Source: Caulobacter sp. RHG1 (GTDB lineage: Bacteria > Pseudomonadota > Alphaproteobacteria > Caulobacterales > Caulobacteraceae). From it: 52,183 nucleotides of DNA. The notes beneath the pieces are model-generated. The model had not been told where the DNA came from, searched no databases, and was given only the letters and a program-made list of their open reading frames with translations. The stretch covers positions 1-52,183 of the forward strand of contig NZ_SMZP01000013.1 of NCBI RefSeq assembly GCF_013181195.1. The letters run 5' to 3'. Position 1 is the stretch's first letter. Each line of letters begins with the position of its first letter. The position numbers were made by a program, and so were the translations under genes. This document shows positions 25,668 through 33,777 of this stretch, piece after piece.

Positions 25668-28063
25668 CGCATCGACCCCGAGGTCGACGGTCCGTCCAGA
25701 TCGTTCCGGTCATCGTCTAGATCCTGAGCGAGCCATGGTCCCGTCGGCGGCGGCCGACCAGCGCCACGAGCCGGACCGCGCTCCTTGCCCTTCCAAACCG
25801 CAAGGCCGTTGAGCGGAATGCCCTGCTCCATGTCGCGACGCACGCGGTCATAAAGCTGCATGAACGCCGACTGCTTGGCGTCGAGATCCAGGCGCGAGCG
25901 ATAGGCGTCGACCGCCAGTCGACTGGTTCGGTCCAGGTTCCCGGCCGCAGCAAGCTCGGGCAAAGCTACGTCGCCCGTCGAGATAGGCTCGACGGGCGCG
26001 GCGTTTCCTGGCGCATTGGCCTCGTCTGGCGTGATGATGGCAGGGTCGCCGTCAGACGCCTCCGCAGCGGCCTCGGCGCCGTCCTCATCCGGTAGTTCGG
26101 GATCATTGGCGGCGACGACGGGGGTATCCGCAGCCGCTATGGGCAGACCGCTTTTGGGATCAATAACCATCGGGGCGCCGGCCGAGGCGGCTGTGGCTTC
26201 GACGGCCGGCGGCTCGGAGCCCTTCTGCCGCTTCGCCTCGGCTTCGGCGATCAGCTCGTTGGTCTTCTGCAGCTCGGCCAGGAAGATCTCGGTAGGCGTC
26301 GGCCCCTCGGGCGGGACGATGCCGTCGGCGACCTTGGGCCGGCTCTTGAACGAGAACTTCAACGTGGCGGCCGGGAAGGCTTCGCCATCACGCGCCGACG
26401 AGACCTTGATGAACCCGTGCATCTTGGGCTGGTTCATGAGGTCTTCGGGCAGGGCGACCGGTTCAATCTCCTCACGGGCGTTGAGGTTGACCCCGTCACG
26501 CTGGGAGTTGGCGCCGAACGAGATGCTCTCGTCCACGCGCCGCACCTGGGCGCGGCCAAGCTGGTCGCTCATGAACTTGGCGGTCTCCGGATCCTGACAA
26601 CGCAGGATCAGCTTGGTCGCGCACTGGCCGATGATCGTGGTGGCGGTCTCGTGGCCGTAGATCTCTTGCAGCTGGCTGAACTGCTGCAGGCCCAGAACCA
26701 TTGAGCCGTTGTATTTGCGAAGCCGCACCGGTCCGGTGGCCAGCCCGTCGATCCGGCCCAGCGACGAGAACTCGTCCAGGACGATCCAGGTCTGCGGCCG
26801 GTTGTCCTCCGGGCGGCTGAGCAAGGCGCCGACCACCAGTTCCGTCCAGAACGAGAGCAGCGGCCGCAAGCTCTCGATGTGGGTCTCCGGCGCCGACAGG
26901 AAGAGGATACCGCCCTCCCCGTCCCGGCTGTTGACCCATTCTCGGATCGAGAAGGTCGAGTAGTCGGCCGACAGGTGCGTGAGGCTGTTGAGGCCCGTGG
27001 TCATCACGCTCTTGATCGAGGTGACGCGATTGCCGCCACCGGCGAGATGCGAGGCCGCCGGCGTACCGCGCACGAGCCACTCCAGAAGCTCATGCGGCCC
27101 GAAGAACATCTGCAGGAGGTCCTGCAAGGTCGCCTCGGGGAAGAGACGCTTGAACTGGTAGGTGGCCCACACAAAGGTCTGGCGCGAGGCCTCCGACCAG
27201 TAGGGATCGCCCGACTTCGGATCCTTCCAGAGACAGGCCGCCAGCTTGTCGAGCTCTGTCTTGTCGGTCGCGTCGTTGAACGGCGACCAGCCCACCGACC
27301 GCGCGTCGTAGGGATTGAGGATCAGGTCGGTCTCTGGCCGGTAATGGGCGCGGATGTAATCCAGCTCCGGGTCATAGACGATGGCCCGATCGCCGCGCGC
27401 GCGGATCGACTCCAGGAGCGTGTGGATGGCCTGCGACTTGCCAGCGCCCGGCGCCCCGACGGCGAAGAGGTGCTCGCTCTCGGTCCGGTACGGGAACGGC
27501 ACGCCGACGATCTTTGCGGGCTGGTAGGTGGGGTCCTTCTCGGCCGCCTTCTTCTTCTCATTGAACTCGTAGATCTGGCGCAGGAGGTCGGCGATGCCGA
27601 CCACCTTCTGGCCACGGATCTGGCGCGCGCGCAGTTTCTCTTCGCCCGAGTGGATGAACCAGGCCGTGGCCAGGGTGAAGATGGCGAAGACGCCAAGGCC
27701 CCACATGAGGAGCGCCTTGCGAAGGTTGTGATAGTAGCGCTTGGCGATCGGCTGCAGCCACTCAAGCTCGGCGATCTGCGCGTTGGTGTAGGTGCGCTCG
27801 ATACCGTCGAGACCCTTGATGGCGATCTTCTCAGGGAGCGGGTGTCCGAACTTCTCGAAGAGCGCCGCCTGCGCGGCCTGGATCCCGTACTCCTGCTCCA
27901 GCTCCGAGGATGAGCGGTTGCCCATCCAGAAGCAGACCATCCCCCACACCAGACTGAGGATCACGAGCTTCCCGAGAACCTCCATGACCATGTCGATATT
28001 GTGGGAGAACGTCTGACCGCCGCGAAGCCAAGCCTCGCCTTTACCGCGGTGAATTCGGGCCAT
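25664..28063 (-). CDS. traD: Type IV coupling protein (TraD/TrwB-like)
   Basis: A 799-residue inner-membrane ATPase that brings the relaxosome to the secretion channel. Two N-terminal membrane segments are visible (about 29-48 VLGKLVILSLVWGMVCFWMG and about 137-157 ALLMWGLGVFAIFTLATAWF). The Walker A is GAPGAGKSQAI and the Walker B region is WIVLDEFSSLG. The C-terminal 180 residues are an Ala/Glu/Pro-rich extension typical of substrate-recruiting tails. It is followed by the relaxase with ATGA overlap. No VirB/Trb genes are present in the window, so the mating channel must lie elsewhere. Confidence 0.92.
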   Translation of the reverse strand: MARIHRGKGEAWLRGGQTFSHNIDMVMEVLGKLVILSLVWGMVCFWMGNRSSSELEQEYGIQAAQAALFEKFGHPLPEKIAIKGLDGIERTYTNAQIAELEWLQPIAKRYYHNLRKALLMWGLGVFAIFTLATAWFIHSGEEKLRARQIRGQKVVGIADLLRQIYEFNEKKKAAEKDPTYQPAKIVGVPFPYRTESEHLFAVGAPGAGKSQAIHTLLESIRARGDRAIVYDPELDYIRAHYRPETDLILNPYDARSVGWSPFNDATDKTELDKLAACLWKDPKSGDPYWSEASRQTFVWATYQFKRLFPEATLQDLLQMFFGPHELLEWLVRGTPAASHLAGGGNRVTSIKSVMTTGLNSLTHLSADYSTFSIREWVNSRDGEGGILFLSAPETHIESLRPLLSFWTELVVGALLSRPEDNRPQTWIVLDEFSSLGRIDGLATGPVRLRKYNGSMVLGLQQFSQLQEIYGHETATTIIGQCATKLILRCQDPETAKFMSDQLGRAQVRRVDESISFGANSQRDGVNLNAREEIEPVALPEDLMNQPKMHGFIKVSSARDGEAFPAATLKFSFKSRPKVADGIVPPEGPTPTEIFLAELQKTNELIAEAEAKRQKGSEPPAVEATAASAGAPMVIDPKSGLPIAAADTPVVAANDPELPDEDGAEAAAEASDGDPAIITPDEANAPGNAAPVEPISTGDVALPELAAAGNLDRTSRLAVDAYRSRLDLDAKQSAFMQLYDRVRRDMEQGIPLNGLAVWKGKERGPARGAGRPPPTGPWLAQDLDDDRNDLDGPSTSGSMR

Positions 28064-28122
28064 GTCGCATCAACCTTTCAACCAGGGGGTTGGAAGGCTA
28101 GGCGGGCGTCGATCTGATAGTT

Positions 28123-28509
28123 CTACCTGCCTGCGAAGGCCTCGAAAAGGGCTGTCAGTCGGGGGTCAGCATTCGGTGATGGAGCGCCCATGGATTCGGG
28201 CCTGCCGGGCGGTTCGCCGAACAGCATGGCTGCCGCTTGATAGGCGTGCTGCTGCGCCGCTTGGAACTCCGCCGGCGTCAGCGCTCGCCTCGCGATGGCC
28301 AGCGAAAGTGCGGTGGCGATAAGCGACTGAAACGCTGCGTGCTGGGCGTGGTAATCTAGGGCTGGCGGCGCCTGCTCCATGATCAGCGTTTCGATGTAAT
28401 CCGCCAGGGTCATGCCCAGGTCGTCGGCCTTACGACGCGCACGATCGACCGCGCTTGATTTGATCCTGACGACCATAGGCGTCGTGGTGGCTCTAGGTCT
28501 GCGGCCCAA
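28123..28509 (-). CDS. RHH-type accessory/mobilisation protein
   Basis: A 128-residue protein with an N-terminal basic tail and RHH pattern VVRIKSSAVDRARRKADDLG, MTLADYIETLIMEQ. Such proteins (TraY/TraJ/NikA-like) bind oriT or their own promoter and recruit the relaxase. The C-terminal half is an Ala/Gln-rich helix (PAEFQAAQQHAYQAAAMLF). The start is a TTG at 28509 after GAGG; an in-frame ATG at 28476 is an alternative. The gene lies just upstream of TraD, and two related palindromes upstream are its likely targets. Confidence 0.7.
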   Translation of the reverse strand: MGRRPRATTTPMVVRIKSSAVDRARRKADDLGMTLADYIETLIMEQAPPALDYHAQHAAFQSLIATALSLAIARRALTPAEFQAAQQHAYQAAAMLFGEPPGRPESMGAPSPNADPRLTALFEAFAGR

Positions 28510-28535
28510 GGGAAACGCCTCGCTTCGTGCTTTGT

Positions 28536-28606
28536 GTATTACCGGGAATACAGCCTAAGTTATTGTTATAGCGTATTCAACGCTAAAACGGTATGCCCGG
28601 GCATAC
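28536..28606. promoter_or_regulatory. Pair of related 16-bp palindromes upstream of RHH gene
   Basis: GTATTACCGGGAATAC (28536-28551) and GTATGCCCGGGCATAC (28591-28606) share the form GTATxxCCGGGxATAC, 55 bases apart. The second is a perfect palindrome. They lie upstream of the RHH gene, where an autoregulatory operator or part of oriT would be expected. Confidence 0.5.
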
Positions 28607-28660
28607 TCTTTGCGATAAGCAAATCCTCTGATATTTCAAAGCCCTACAAAAACCGCAGGT

Positions 28661-28849
28661 GTGCATTACGTGCCCTTCAAAAACGCTCCCTTCAGGCCAA
28701 GCTCTCGGCGACCCTCCGTAGTCGAATTTGCAAAGTTATTCGGCATGGCAACGGCGACCGTCGTCGCCAGGTTGGCGCACGCTGCACTTTCGGCTTTCGC
28801 GTCCAGAACAGAAAAGCCCCGTCGGGCGGCGGACCTGACGGGGCTCTGA
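28661..28849 (+). CDS. Possible small protein, 62 aa
   Basis: A plus-strand frame from a GTG preceded by GCAGG. The middle part VVEFAKLFGMATATVVARLA looks like a helix-turn-helix or amphipathic segment. Its end runs through the hairpin at 28815-28845, which speaks against a real gene. Unrecognised. Confidence 0.25.
   Translation: MHYVPFKNAPFRPSSRRPSVVEFAKLFGMATATVVARLAHAALSAFASRTEKPRRAADLTGL
28815..28845 (-). terminator. Terminator-like hairpin
   Basis: The arms AGCCCCGTC (28815-28823) and GACGGGGCT (28837-28845) flank a 13-base loop. On the minus strand the stem is followed by TTTTCTG, so it would terminate a minus-strand transcript ending near 28880. The stem nearly matches that of the hairpin at 31598-31627. 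Confidence 0.6.
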
Positions 28850-28879
28850 CGACCCGGTAGGGGTTGGGCTTGGGGTCGT

Positions 28880-28927
28880 TCAGCCTGTGAGAAACAGCAT
28901 CGCCTTAGCGACGGCGACCATGCTCAT
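28880..28927 (-). CDS. Possible 15-residue hydrophobic peptide
   Basis: MSMVAVAKAMLFLTG, preceded by GGAG seven bases before the ATG and followed by a terminator hairpin at 28815-28845. The length and hydrophobicity recall toxic or leader peptides, but there is no other evidence. The 300-base stretch 28861-29173 holds no other supported gene; a small RNA ending at the terminator is equally possible. Confidence 0.2.
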   Translation of the reverse strand: MSMVAVAKAMLFLTG

Positions 28928-29173
28928 GAGAGCTCCAGAGATGGCGACACAGCACCCTGCTTCGAGACCCTCGCCATGACAATCACTAGCGCCAAACGAC
29001 CCGACTGACGGTTCCTTGAGCGGGAGCCAGGTGGGAGACTTCCAGTCTAGAGACCGGCGCGGGCAGCTCCCCAGAAACGCCGTTCGCGGTGCTAGCCGCC
29101 TAGAGTCATGATTTGGTTGTTCGCCCCGACGCGCAGGCAGCATCCGTGACCTTGGCCTTGTTGCAGTCGTCCG

Positions 29174-30037
29174 CTAGCGCAGGTCCATCGCCCTCGCCCA
29201 GAGGTCGACCTGGCCGAAGGCGTCAGTCTGCCATTGGTCGCTTGTGCGCCCGTCCAGAATCCCCGCTGCCTCGGCGAACCGCGCCGTCCAGACGGGACCA
29301 ACGCTCTCGCGACTTTCGAACTTGGCGGCGAGATACTTGAAGCCCTCGACGGCCTCCGGCTGATCGAGCAACAGCCTGCAGTCGGCCGCCAGGGCCTCTG
29401 GGCCGCCGGCGTAGTTGCGTATGCAGTAGTAGACGTCGTAGGCGTCCTTCTCCTTCTGACGGTTATTCAGCGCGAAGCCCTTCATCGCCAAGAGTGCCGG
29501 CACGGAGGCGACGGCGATCTCGACGCGGTTTTCTCCACCCAGGGGCATGACGCCCGCGATCTCGATGATCTTGGCGTAGCGCAGCGCCAGATCCGCGCCG
29601 CTGGCCTTCTGCACTGCAAATCCGGCCACAAGCGGGGTCTCGCGCTTTTCGACAACGGCGTCGCGCGGCATCAGGAAGTCGACGACGATGTTGATCGCCG
29701 GCCCGCCGTCGTCGACGGGCACTTCACGCACCAGTTGGAACTTGCGCAGGTCCTCAGCCTGCCGATAGCCGCGCCCCAACAAGGTCTCGACTAGCATGGC
29801 GTACTCGCCATCCTCCAAGGCCACCGGATCGAGACTCAAGTCGACGTCAAGCGAGCCAATGTGGCGCATCTGCGGATTGTCGAGCAGGAGCCACGGCACC
29901 GCGCCGCCTATCACCACGAACTTTCCGCGGTAGCTGCCAAGGAGCTGCCCTATCTCGAGCAGCACCGAACGGACCGCAGCGACTGAGCGCGGCTCATATT
30001 CGGCCGGGTGTGGATTATCCATCGGCGGCCTCACCAT
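29174..30037 (-). CDS. AbiEii-like nucleotidyltransferase
   Basis: A 287-residue nucleotidyltransferase. The core FVVIGGAVPWLLLDNP followed by SLDVDLSLD gives the GG...D-x-D signature, and VVDFLMPRD supplies the third Asp. Members of the AbiEii group act as toxins of type IV or related abortive-infection systems by adding nucleotides to RNA. The ATG at 30037 overlaps the stop of the upstream gene by seven bases; a second ATG at 30022 is possible. It forms a bicistron with the gene at 30031. Confidence 0.78.
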   Translation of the reverse strand: MVRPPMDNPHPAEYEPRSVAAVRSVLLEIGQLLGSYRGKFVVIGGAVPWLLLDNPQMRHIGSLDVDLSLDPVALEDGEYAMLVETLLGRGYRQAEDLRKFQLVREVPVDDGGPAINIVVDFLMPRDAVVEKRETPLVAGFAVQKASGADLALRYAKIIEIAGVMPLGGENRVEIAVASVPALLAMKGFALNNRQKEKDAYDVYYCIRNYAGGPEALAADCRLLLDQPEAVEGFKYLAAKFESRESVGPVWTARFAEAAGILDGRTSDQWQTDAFGQVDLWARAMDLR

Positions 30038-31080
30038 CCGATCGCCTCCCGCCGCAGATGCTCGGCCGCCTCCAGCCCGCGATCGCCACTCGTCCAAAGG
30101 TCCAGATAGGTCTGGATAGGACTGGTCGTAACGATGCCAGGGACCGCCTCTCGCGCATCCAGGAGCGGCCCCTCATCATCCAGTTCAATGAGCACCAGAT
30201 TTGCGCCTCTCGGCGTGGGCGTGGCTTTTAGCAGTTCCCGTACGCGATCCGCAGAATACGGAGAGGCATAGATCTGAAGGGTGTTGGCGCGCACATAGGG
30301 CGCGATCCAGTCGGCTGCGGAAAACCCTGCTAGCGCGGCGCGATCACCTGGGGCGTCCATCTGTAGGGCGCGCAAGGCTTGCTGCAAGGATTCGCCAAAA
30401 AGCGGAGTGTAGAGCTCCGAGCGTTCCCCGTTGGGCGGCGCGTACTCCTCGCGCCAGCTGTCGAGCACCGCAGCGGGCCTGATCAGGAAGATGCCGTCTG
30501 AAGTCTCAGAGAGCCAGTCGTTTGCCCGCAGCGCTTCCTTGACCTTGTGGACCTGGCCGATGCTGACCTTGGTCTTCTGAGAGATTTCGCTAAGACGCCT
30601 GGGAGTATCAGGCTCTTGGAGCAACAGGCGCAGCACCCGGGCGCTCTTGGGCTTGAATAGCGAGCGCAGCTCCCGGCGCGCGGCTGGCGGTTTGATGCCC
30701 GAGGCTCTTTCGATGAAGAGGCCATTGAGAAACAGGCGACAGTTGCCGGTCAGGTCGAGATAGCCAACGCCCGAGGCGCGGCAGAGTTCGCGCACGTCCG
30801 GTCCGATGAATGGCGCAATGAAAACAGGCGCTTCGCCCCGCGGATCAGGCGACAACCATGACTTCAGATGCCCGATCGCCTTCTGCGCCGCCATACCGCG
30901 TCCATCGGCCTTTATTTCGCAGATCAGACTCGTGGGTCGATCATTGACCCAGGCTTCGAGCACCAAGTCGATCTGGCGACCATCGCGTTGGATGTGGCGA
31001 ACAACACCGCCAGCCCGAGCGTTTGGGGCGCTGTTGATCAACGCCACCAGTGCAGCTTCTGCCTCACGTTCAATTTTCAT
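30031..31080 (-). CDS. AbiEi-like antitoxin/regulator with PD-(D/E)XK-like N-terminus
   Basis: A 349-residue protein. Residues about 30-85 read RQIDLVLEAWVNDRP, TSLICEIKADGRGMAAQKAI, a nuclease-like core with Asp, Glu and Lys in PD-(D/E)XK spacing. Residues about 140-200 form a winged helix (ARVLRLLLQEPDTPRRLSEI, QVHKVKEALRANDWL). The C-terminus (DWIAPYVRANTLQIYAS to IQTYLDLWTSGDRGLEAAEH) matches the AbiEi-type family in style. The start chosen is the ATG at 31080; an ATG at 31101 lies inside an operator-like palindrome. It is probably the antitoxin and autorepressor for the nucleotidyltransferase. Confidence 0.72.
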   Translation of the reverse strand: MKIEREAEAALVALINSAPNARAGGVVRHIQRDGRQIDLVLEAWVNDRPTSLICEIKADGRGMAAQKAIGHLKSWLSPDPRGEAPVFIAPFIGPDVRELCRASGVGYLDLTGNCRLFLNGLFIERASGIKPPAARRELRSLFKPKSARVLRLLLQEPDTPRRLSEISQKTKVSIGQVHKVKEALRANDWLSETSDGIFLIRPAAVLDSWREEYAPPNGERSELYTPLFGESLQQALRALQMDAPGDRAALAGFSAADWIAPYVRANTLQIYASPYSADRVRELLKATPTPRGANLVLIELDDEGPLLDAREAVPGIVTTSPIQTYLDLWTSGDRGLEAAEHLRREAIGW

Positions 31081-31092
31081 CAGACCGAGAGC

Positions 31093-31177
31093 TTTCACCA
31101 TAGGGTGAAAAGCGCACTGAAAGTGAAAAACGTCAAGGGAATTTCACCAGTTTCGGCACTTTCACTGCGTGGTGAAA
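31093..31177. promoter_or_regulatory. Array of TTTCAC/GTGAAA operator half-sites
   Basis: Two 18-base dyads frame the AbiE-like promoter: TTTCACC-ATAG-GGTGAAA at 31093-31110 and TTTCAC-TGCGTG-GTGAAA at 31160-31177. Between them lie a single GTGAAA (31123-31128) and TTTCACC (31142-31148). The first dyad overlaps the possible start codon at 31101. AbiEi proteins bind inverted repeats in their own promoter, so this is a strong candidate operator. Confidence 0.6.
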
Positions 31178-31507
31178 ATCCTGGTCGCGTTGAAAGTCGT
31201 CAAGGCCGACCCCGATGCCATCACGCTCGTATTAGTGGCGCTGTTGGCTGCGGCGCCAGTCGCGCTGGATGGGGTTTCGAGCGCCCTCCCCTCAGGCTTC
31301 GCCGCCGCAGTCAGGCAACCGATCGCCGCAGGGTTCCTGGCAAGACTGAAATTGGTCAAGCTTGGTGAACCAGATTGGACGTTGGTTGATCTACCTGGGG
31401 TCGCCAATCTTCGCGCAGTGAAGTGGCGCCAGATGAACCTCGCCAGAGCGCCGGACCGTGCAGACCAATTGCATAGGCTCCGTTTGGTGCTGTTCGGAGG
31501 GACTTAA
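31169..31507 (+). pseudogene. Possible gene remnant
   Basis: A plus-strand frame of 112 codons whose C-terminal part (GEPDWTLVDLPGVANLRAVK, WRQMNLARAP) is protein-like, while the N-terminal half is low-complexity and overlaps the operator array. It may be the surviving tail of a gene cut by an insertion. No family can be named with confidence. Confidence 0.25.
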
Positions 31508-31597
31508 GGTCGCTCCGTTGACGGCGAGGTAAGTCTGCAAACTGCCGTGAACCAGGATGCTTGGAATGCGCCAGCCTCCGCCATCTAGCAAAGAATA

Positions 31598-31627
31598 GCC
31601 CCGTCAGGCTTGAGGGCCTGACGGGGC
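31598..31627 (-). terminator. 12-bp hairpin terminator
   Basis: The arms GCCCCGTCAGGC (31598-31609) and GCCTGACGGGGC (31616-31627) are perfect complements around a six-base loop. It lies after the stop of the minus-strand membrane peptide gene at 31658. The stem matches that of the hairpin at 28815, suggesting a shared terminator type. Confidence 0.65.
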
Positions 31628-31657
31628 GCATGTGGATCCAAGCCGGCGGCGTCGGGC

Positions 31658-31804
31658 TTATCGGCCCAGCACGACGAAGGCGCCCATCGCCAAGCCGAAA
31701 ACGATCGTGAACCCAAGGAGCTGCCAGCGGGCGCCTTCGCGTATGATCGCAACGAGCGCCTCGTTATGCTTCGTGATCTGTCGATCCAAATCCGTCTTGG
31801 TCAT
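31658..31804 (-). CDS. Small single-span membrane protein, 48 aa
   Basis: A 48-residue protein: MTKTDLDRQITKHNEALVAI is soluble and helical, then WQLLGFTIVFGLAMGAFVVL is a clear membrane segment ending GR. The ATG at 31804 has GGAGGG upstream, and a strong terminator follows. It is short and isolated, of unknown function; a small plasmid-encoded membrane regulator or toxin-like peptide are possibilities. Confidence 0.6.
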   Translation of the reverse strand: MTKTDLDRQITKHNEALVAIIREGARWQLLGFTIVFGLAMGAFVVLGR

Positions 31805-31859
31805 CACGCCCTCCAGCGGCAGCTTTGGTCGATGAGTTTGGGCTTGGCCTTTCCAGCGT

Positions 31860-32438
31860 TCAAGAGCGCCGGCCCTGCGGCGCCATCGTCGGATAAAACG
31901 GATCGGGCCAAGCTCCCGGGTCCCGCCGACGAACCGTGCGGGCCTCCTTGATCCCAAGTCGCCATGGTTGGATGCTCAGGATGTTGAGACGCCGAAACCC
32001 CGGTTCAACGGGCTCGGGCGGTGCTGGCCGGGTGCCGTAGTAGATCCAGAGCTTGAAAGCCTCCTCCCCTACCCTTCCAAGCTTCAGCGCCGACTCGTGC
32101 TTCCAGTGACTGTCGACCTCGAAAATGATCGGCTTCTCCAGAAAGCCGGCGTCGTTTGCAGGATCGAGGGTCCAGACGACATCGAACCGTCCCTGGAAGA
32201 TGAAGCGCCGGTAGCCGGTGCCCACCTCCATTCTCGACTGATAGCCAAGGCAGACGCCAAGGGCATGGAGCCGCAGTTGCAACACGGCGTGGCGAGCCTC
32301 CTTGGTAATACCTGGCATAAGCGGGGCGGTCAGGACTTGATCGATCATAGTGATCAGGGGCTTGGGGAGCCTGAACTGGGCGTCGGCGGCGGGCCAGTAG
32401 TTGATGGGGCCGATCTGGCGAGCAAGAGCGTCTGACAT
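31860..32438 (-). CDS. Hypothetical protein, possible nuclease-like fold
   Basis: A 192-residue protein. The centre reads RFIFQGRFDVVWTLD, then KPIIFEVDSHWKHES, giving Asp, Glu-x-Asp and a nearby Lys in an order reminiscent of PD-(D/E)XK enzymes, followed by a helix EEAFKLWIYYGT. This is only a pattern match. The ATG at 32438 has GAGGG about ten bases upstream. No neighbour points to a role. Confidence 0.6.
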   Translation of the reverse strand: MSDALARQIGPINYWPAADAQFRLPKPLITMIDQVLTAPLMPGITKEARHAVLQLRLHALGVCLGYQSRMEVGTGYRRFIFQGRFDVVWTLDPANDAGFLEKPIIFEVDSHWKHESALKLGRVGEEAFKLWIYYGTRPAPPEPVEPGFRRLNILSIQPWRLGIKEARTVRRRDPGAWPDPFYPTMAPQGRRS

Positions 32439-32604
32439 GGTGGGAGAACCCTCTGAAGTGCGGTTAGTCGCACCCCTCCCCCGCCCTCCCCTTCCCCTTT
32501 TCCGTAGCTGCGCGATAGCTATGCGACCGATTTTGTCGTATAGAGGGCCTAGTGTGTCGTGCGCGGGATGTGATCACTCCCGTCAGGTCCGAAAGGCAGT
32601 TGAG

Positions 32605-32847
32605 ATGGCCCACGAGCTGCATCGGCGAGACGCCAGTCGGAACATGGCCCGCTTCTACGCCTTGAGGGTCGTTCCAGGCCTTTTCGGCGATACAGGTCTT
32701 TGCAGGACCTGGGGACGTATCGGCGCACGTGGTGGGCGATCGATCATTGAATGGTTCGAAACGCCAGGTGCTGCCGAGGCGCGTCTTGAAGTTCTGCGTC
32801 GGCAGAAACTTCGCCGAGGCTATCAACCAGCTCCGGTGGCGCCGTGA
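32605..32847 (+). CDS. WGR-domain protein
   Basis: An 80-residue protein that is essentially one WGR domain, with the hallmark TWGRIGARGG and a preceding NMARFYALRVVPGLFGDTGL. WGR domains bind nucleic acids or proteins in PARPs and bacterial regulators. The ATG at 32605 follows GAAAGG. Its stop overlaps the GTG start of the membrane protein at 32844 by four bases. Confidence 0.85.
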   Translation: MAHELHRRDASRNMARFYALRVVPGLFGDTGLCRTWGRIGARGGRSIIEWFETPGAAEARLEVLRRQKLRRGYQPAPVAP

Positions 32848-33242
32848 ACCTAGTTCAGCGCTACGAAACCCGGATAGACGGCCTGCTCGAACCCTTGCCG
32901 CCTGTAGTCCTGGATGCCGCACCTCCATCGAGTGTGCTCCAGCGCGGCAGATCCCGGCCGATCGATATTGTTCCTGGCTGGGCGGTGACCAATGTGGTCC
33001 TCGCCCTGGTCTATCTCTTCGGCAGCTACGGGCTGTTTGTGTGGCGGCCGGCAGCCGGTTGGTTGGCCTTTGCGCTGTCGGCCTTGGTCGAGGGATATCG
33101 GGCGCTTGAGCTTCTTCGGCCGCGGTCGGTCTGGGGTTGCGCGCCCTTATCAGGGACAGAGCGTTGGACCGGCGCTATGGCGCTGGTCATTGGCCCCGGA
33201 TGCGCCCTCGTGGGTTGCCTTGTGCCATGGGTTTTCGGCTGA
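32844..33242 (+). CDS. Small membrane protein
   Basis: A 132-residue protein with about three hydrophobic segments: WAVTNVVLALVYLFGSYGLF, AAGWLAFALSALVEG and GAMALVIGPGCALVGCLVPW. The N-terminal 45 residues are soluble. The GTG start overlaps the WGR gene (GTGA), so the two are co-transcribed. The function is unknown. Confidence 0.6.
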   Translation: MNLVQRYETRIDGLLEPLPPVVLDAAPPSSVLQRGRSRPIDIVPGWAVTNVVLALVYLFGSYGLFVWRPAAGWLAFALSALVEGYRALELLRPRSVWGCAPLSGTERWTGAMALVIGPGCALVGCLVPWVFG

Positions 33243-33450
33243 GACTGTCGGATAGCCGCATCGTGCGCGGGGTTGGCGGCGCACATCGGGATTTTCCAAC
33301 TTTGGCCACCGTGGCGCAGTTGCTCTGGTTGCCTCCGGCTACAAATTTTTCCTTCTCAAGACATCTCAGCGCGTTAGAGGGTTAGAAGAGAAAAGTTAGA
33401 AGGTTAAGAGCGAAGCTTTTCGGCCAACCCGTAGAATCTGCTCGTTGAAT

Positions 33451-33459
33451 CTATCCACA
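33451..33459 (+). promoter_or_regulatory. DnaA-box-like site
   Basis: CTATCCACA differs from the DnaA box TTATCCACA by one base and lies three bases before the first iteron, as expected in an iteron-type origin. Confidence 0.45.
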
Positions 33460-33461
33460 GC

Positions 33462-33567
33462 GTTCCTGGAGTGTCGCGCGCGCGTTCCCAATGTGTCGAA
33501 GCATGGGTTCCTGAAGTGTCGATAAACCGTTCCCAACGTATCGTCGGGTGTTCCTGAAGTGTCGATC
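33462..33567 (+). repeat. oriV: Five iterons, presumed oriV
   Basis: Five direct copies of a 16-17 base repeat close to GTTCCTGAAGTGTCGAT begin at 33462, 33484, 33507, 33529 and 33550, spaced 21-23 bases (about two helical turns). The second and fourth are variants (GTTCCCAATGTGTCGA, GTTCCCAACGTATCG). They lie downstream of repA on the minus strand, next to a DnaA-like box and an A/G-rich stretch at 33370-33415. This is the probable origin bound by RepA. A GTGATT-G-AATCAC dyad lies at 33606-33618. Confidence 0.75.
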
Positions 33568-33777
33568 ATCGAGGAAATGGTGGCAATTGGACCATGCCGG
33601 ATCTGGTGATTGAATCACTTTGCCAACCGGCCCGCGGAAAAACGTTCAGCTAGGGATGTCTACCGCATCGACCGACTGGGATCGTTACGGTCGTGTTGGT
33701 GGCCACACGACATTTCGGGAACAGGGCGCGCTTAGCCAGCGACCCTGCTTGTTGCCACATGGATTGAGGCCGCCAGT

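Noticed and set aside
31162..31407. 81-codon minus-strand frame upstream of the AbiE-like genes
   Set aside because: Low-complexity Ala/Ser/Thr composition and overlap with the operator array; the plus-strand remnant reading is more protein-like.
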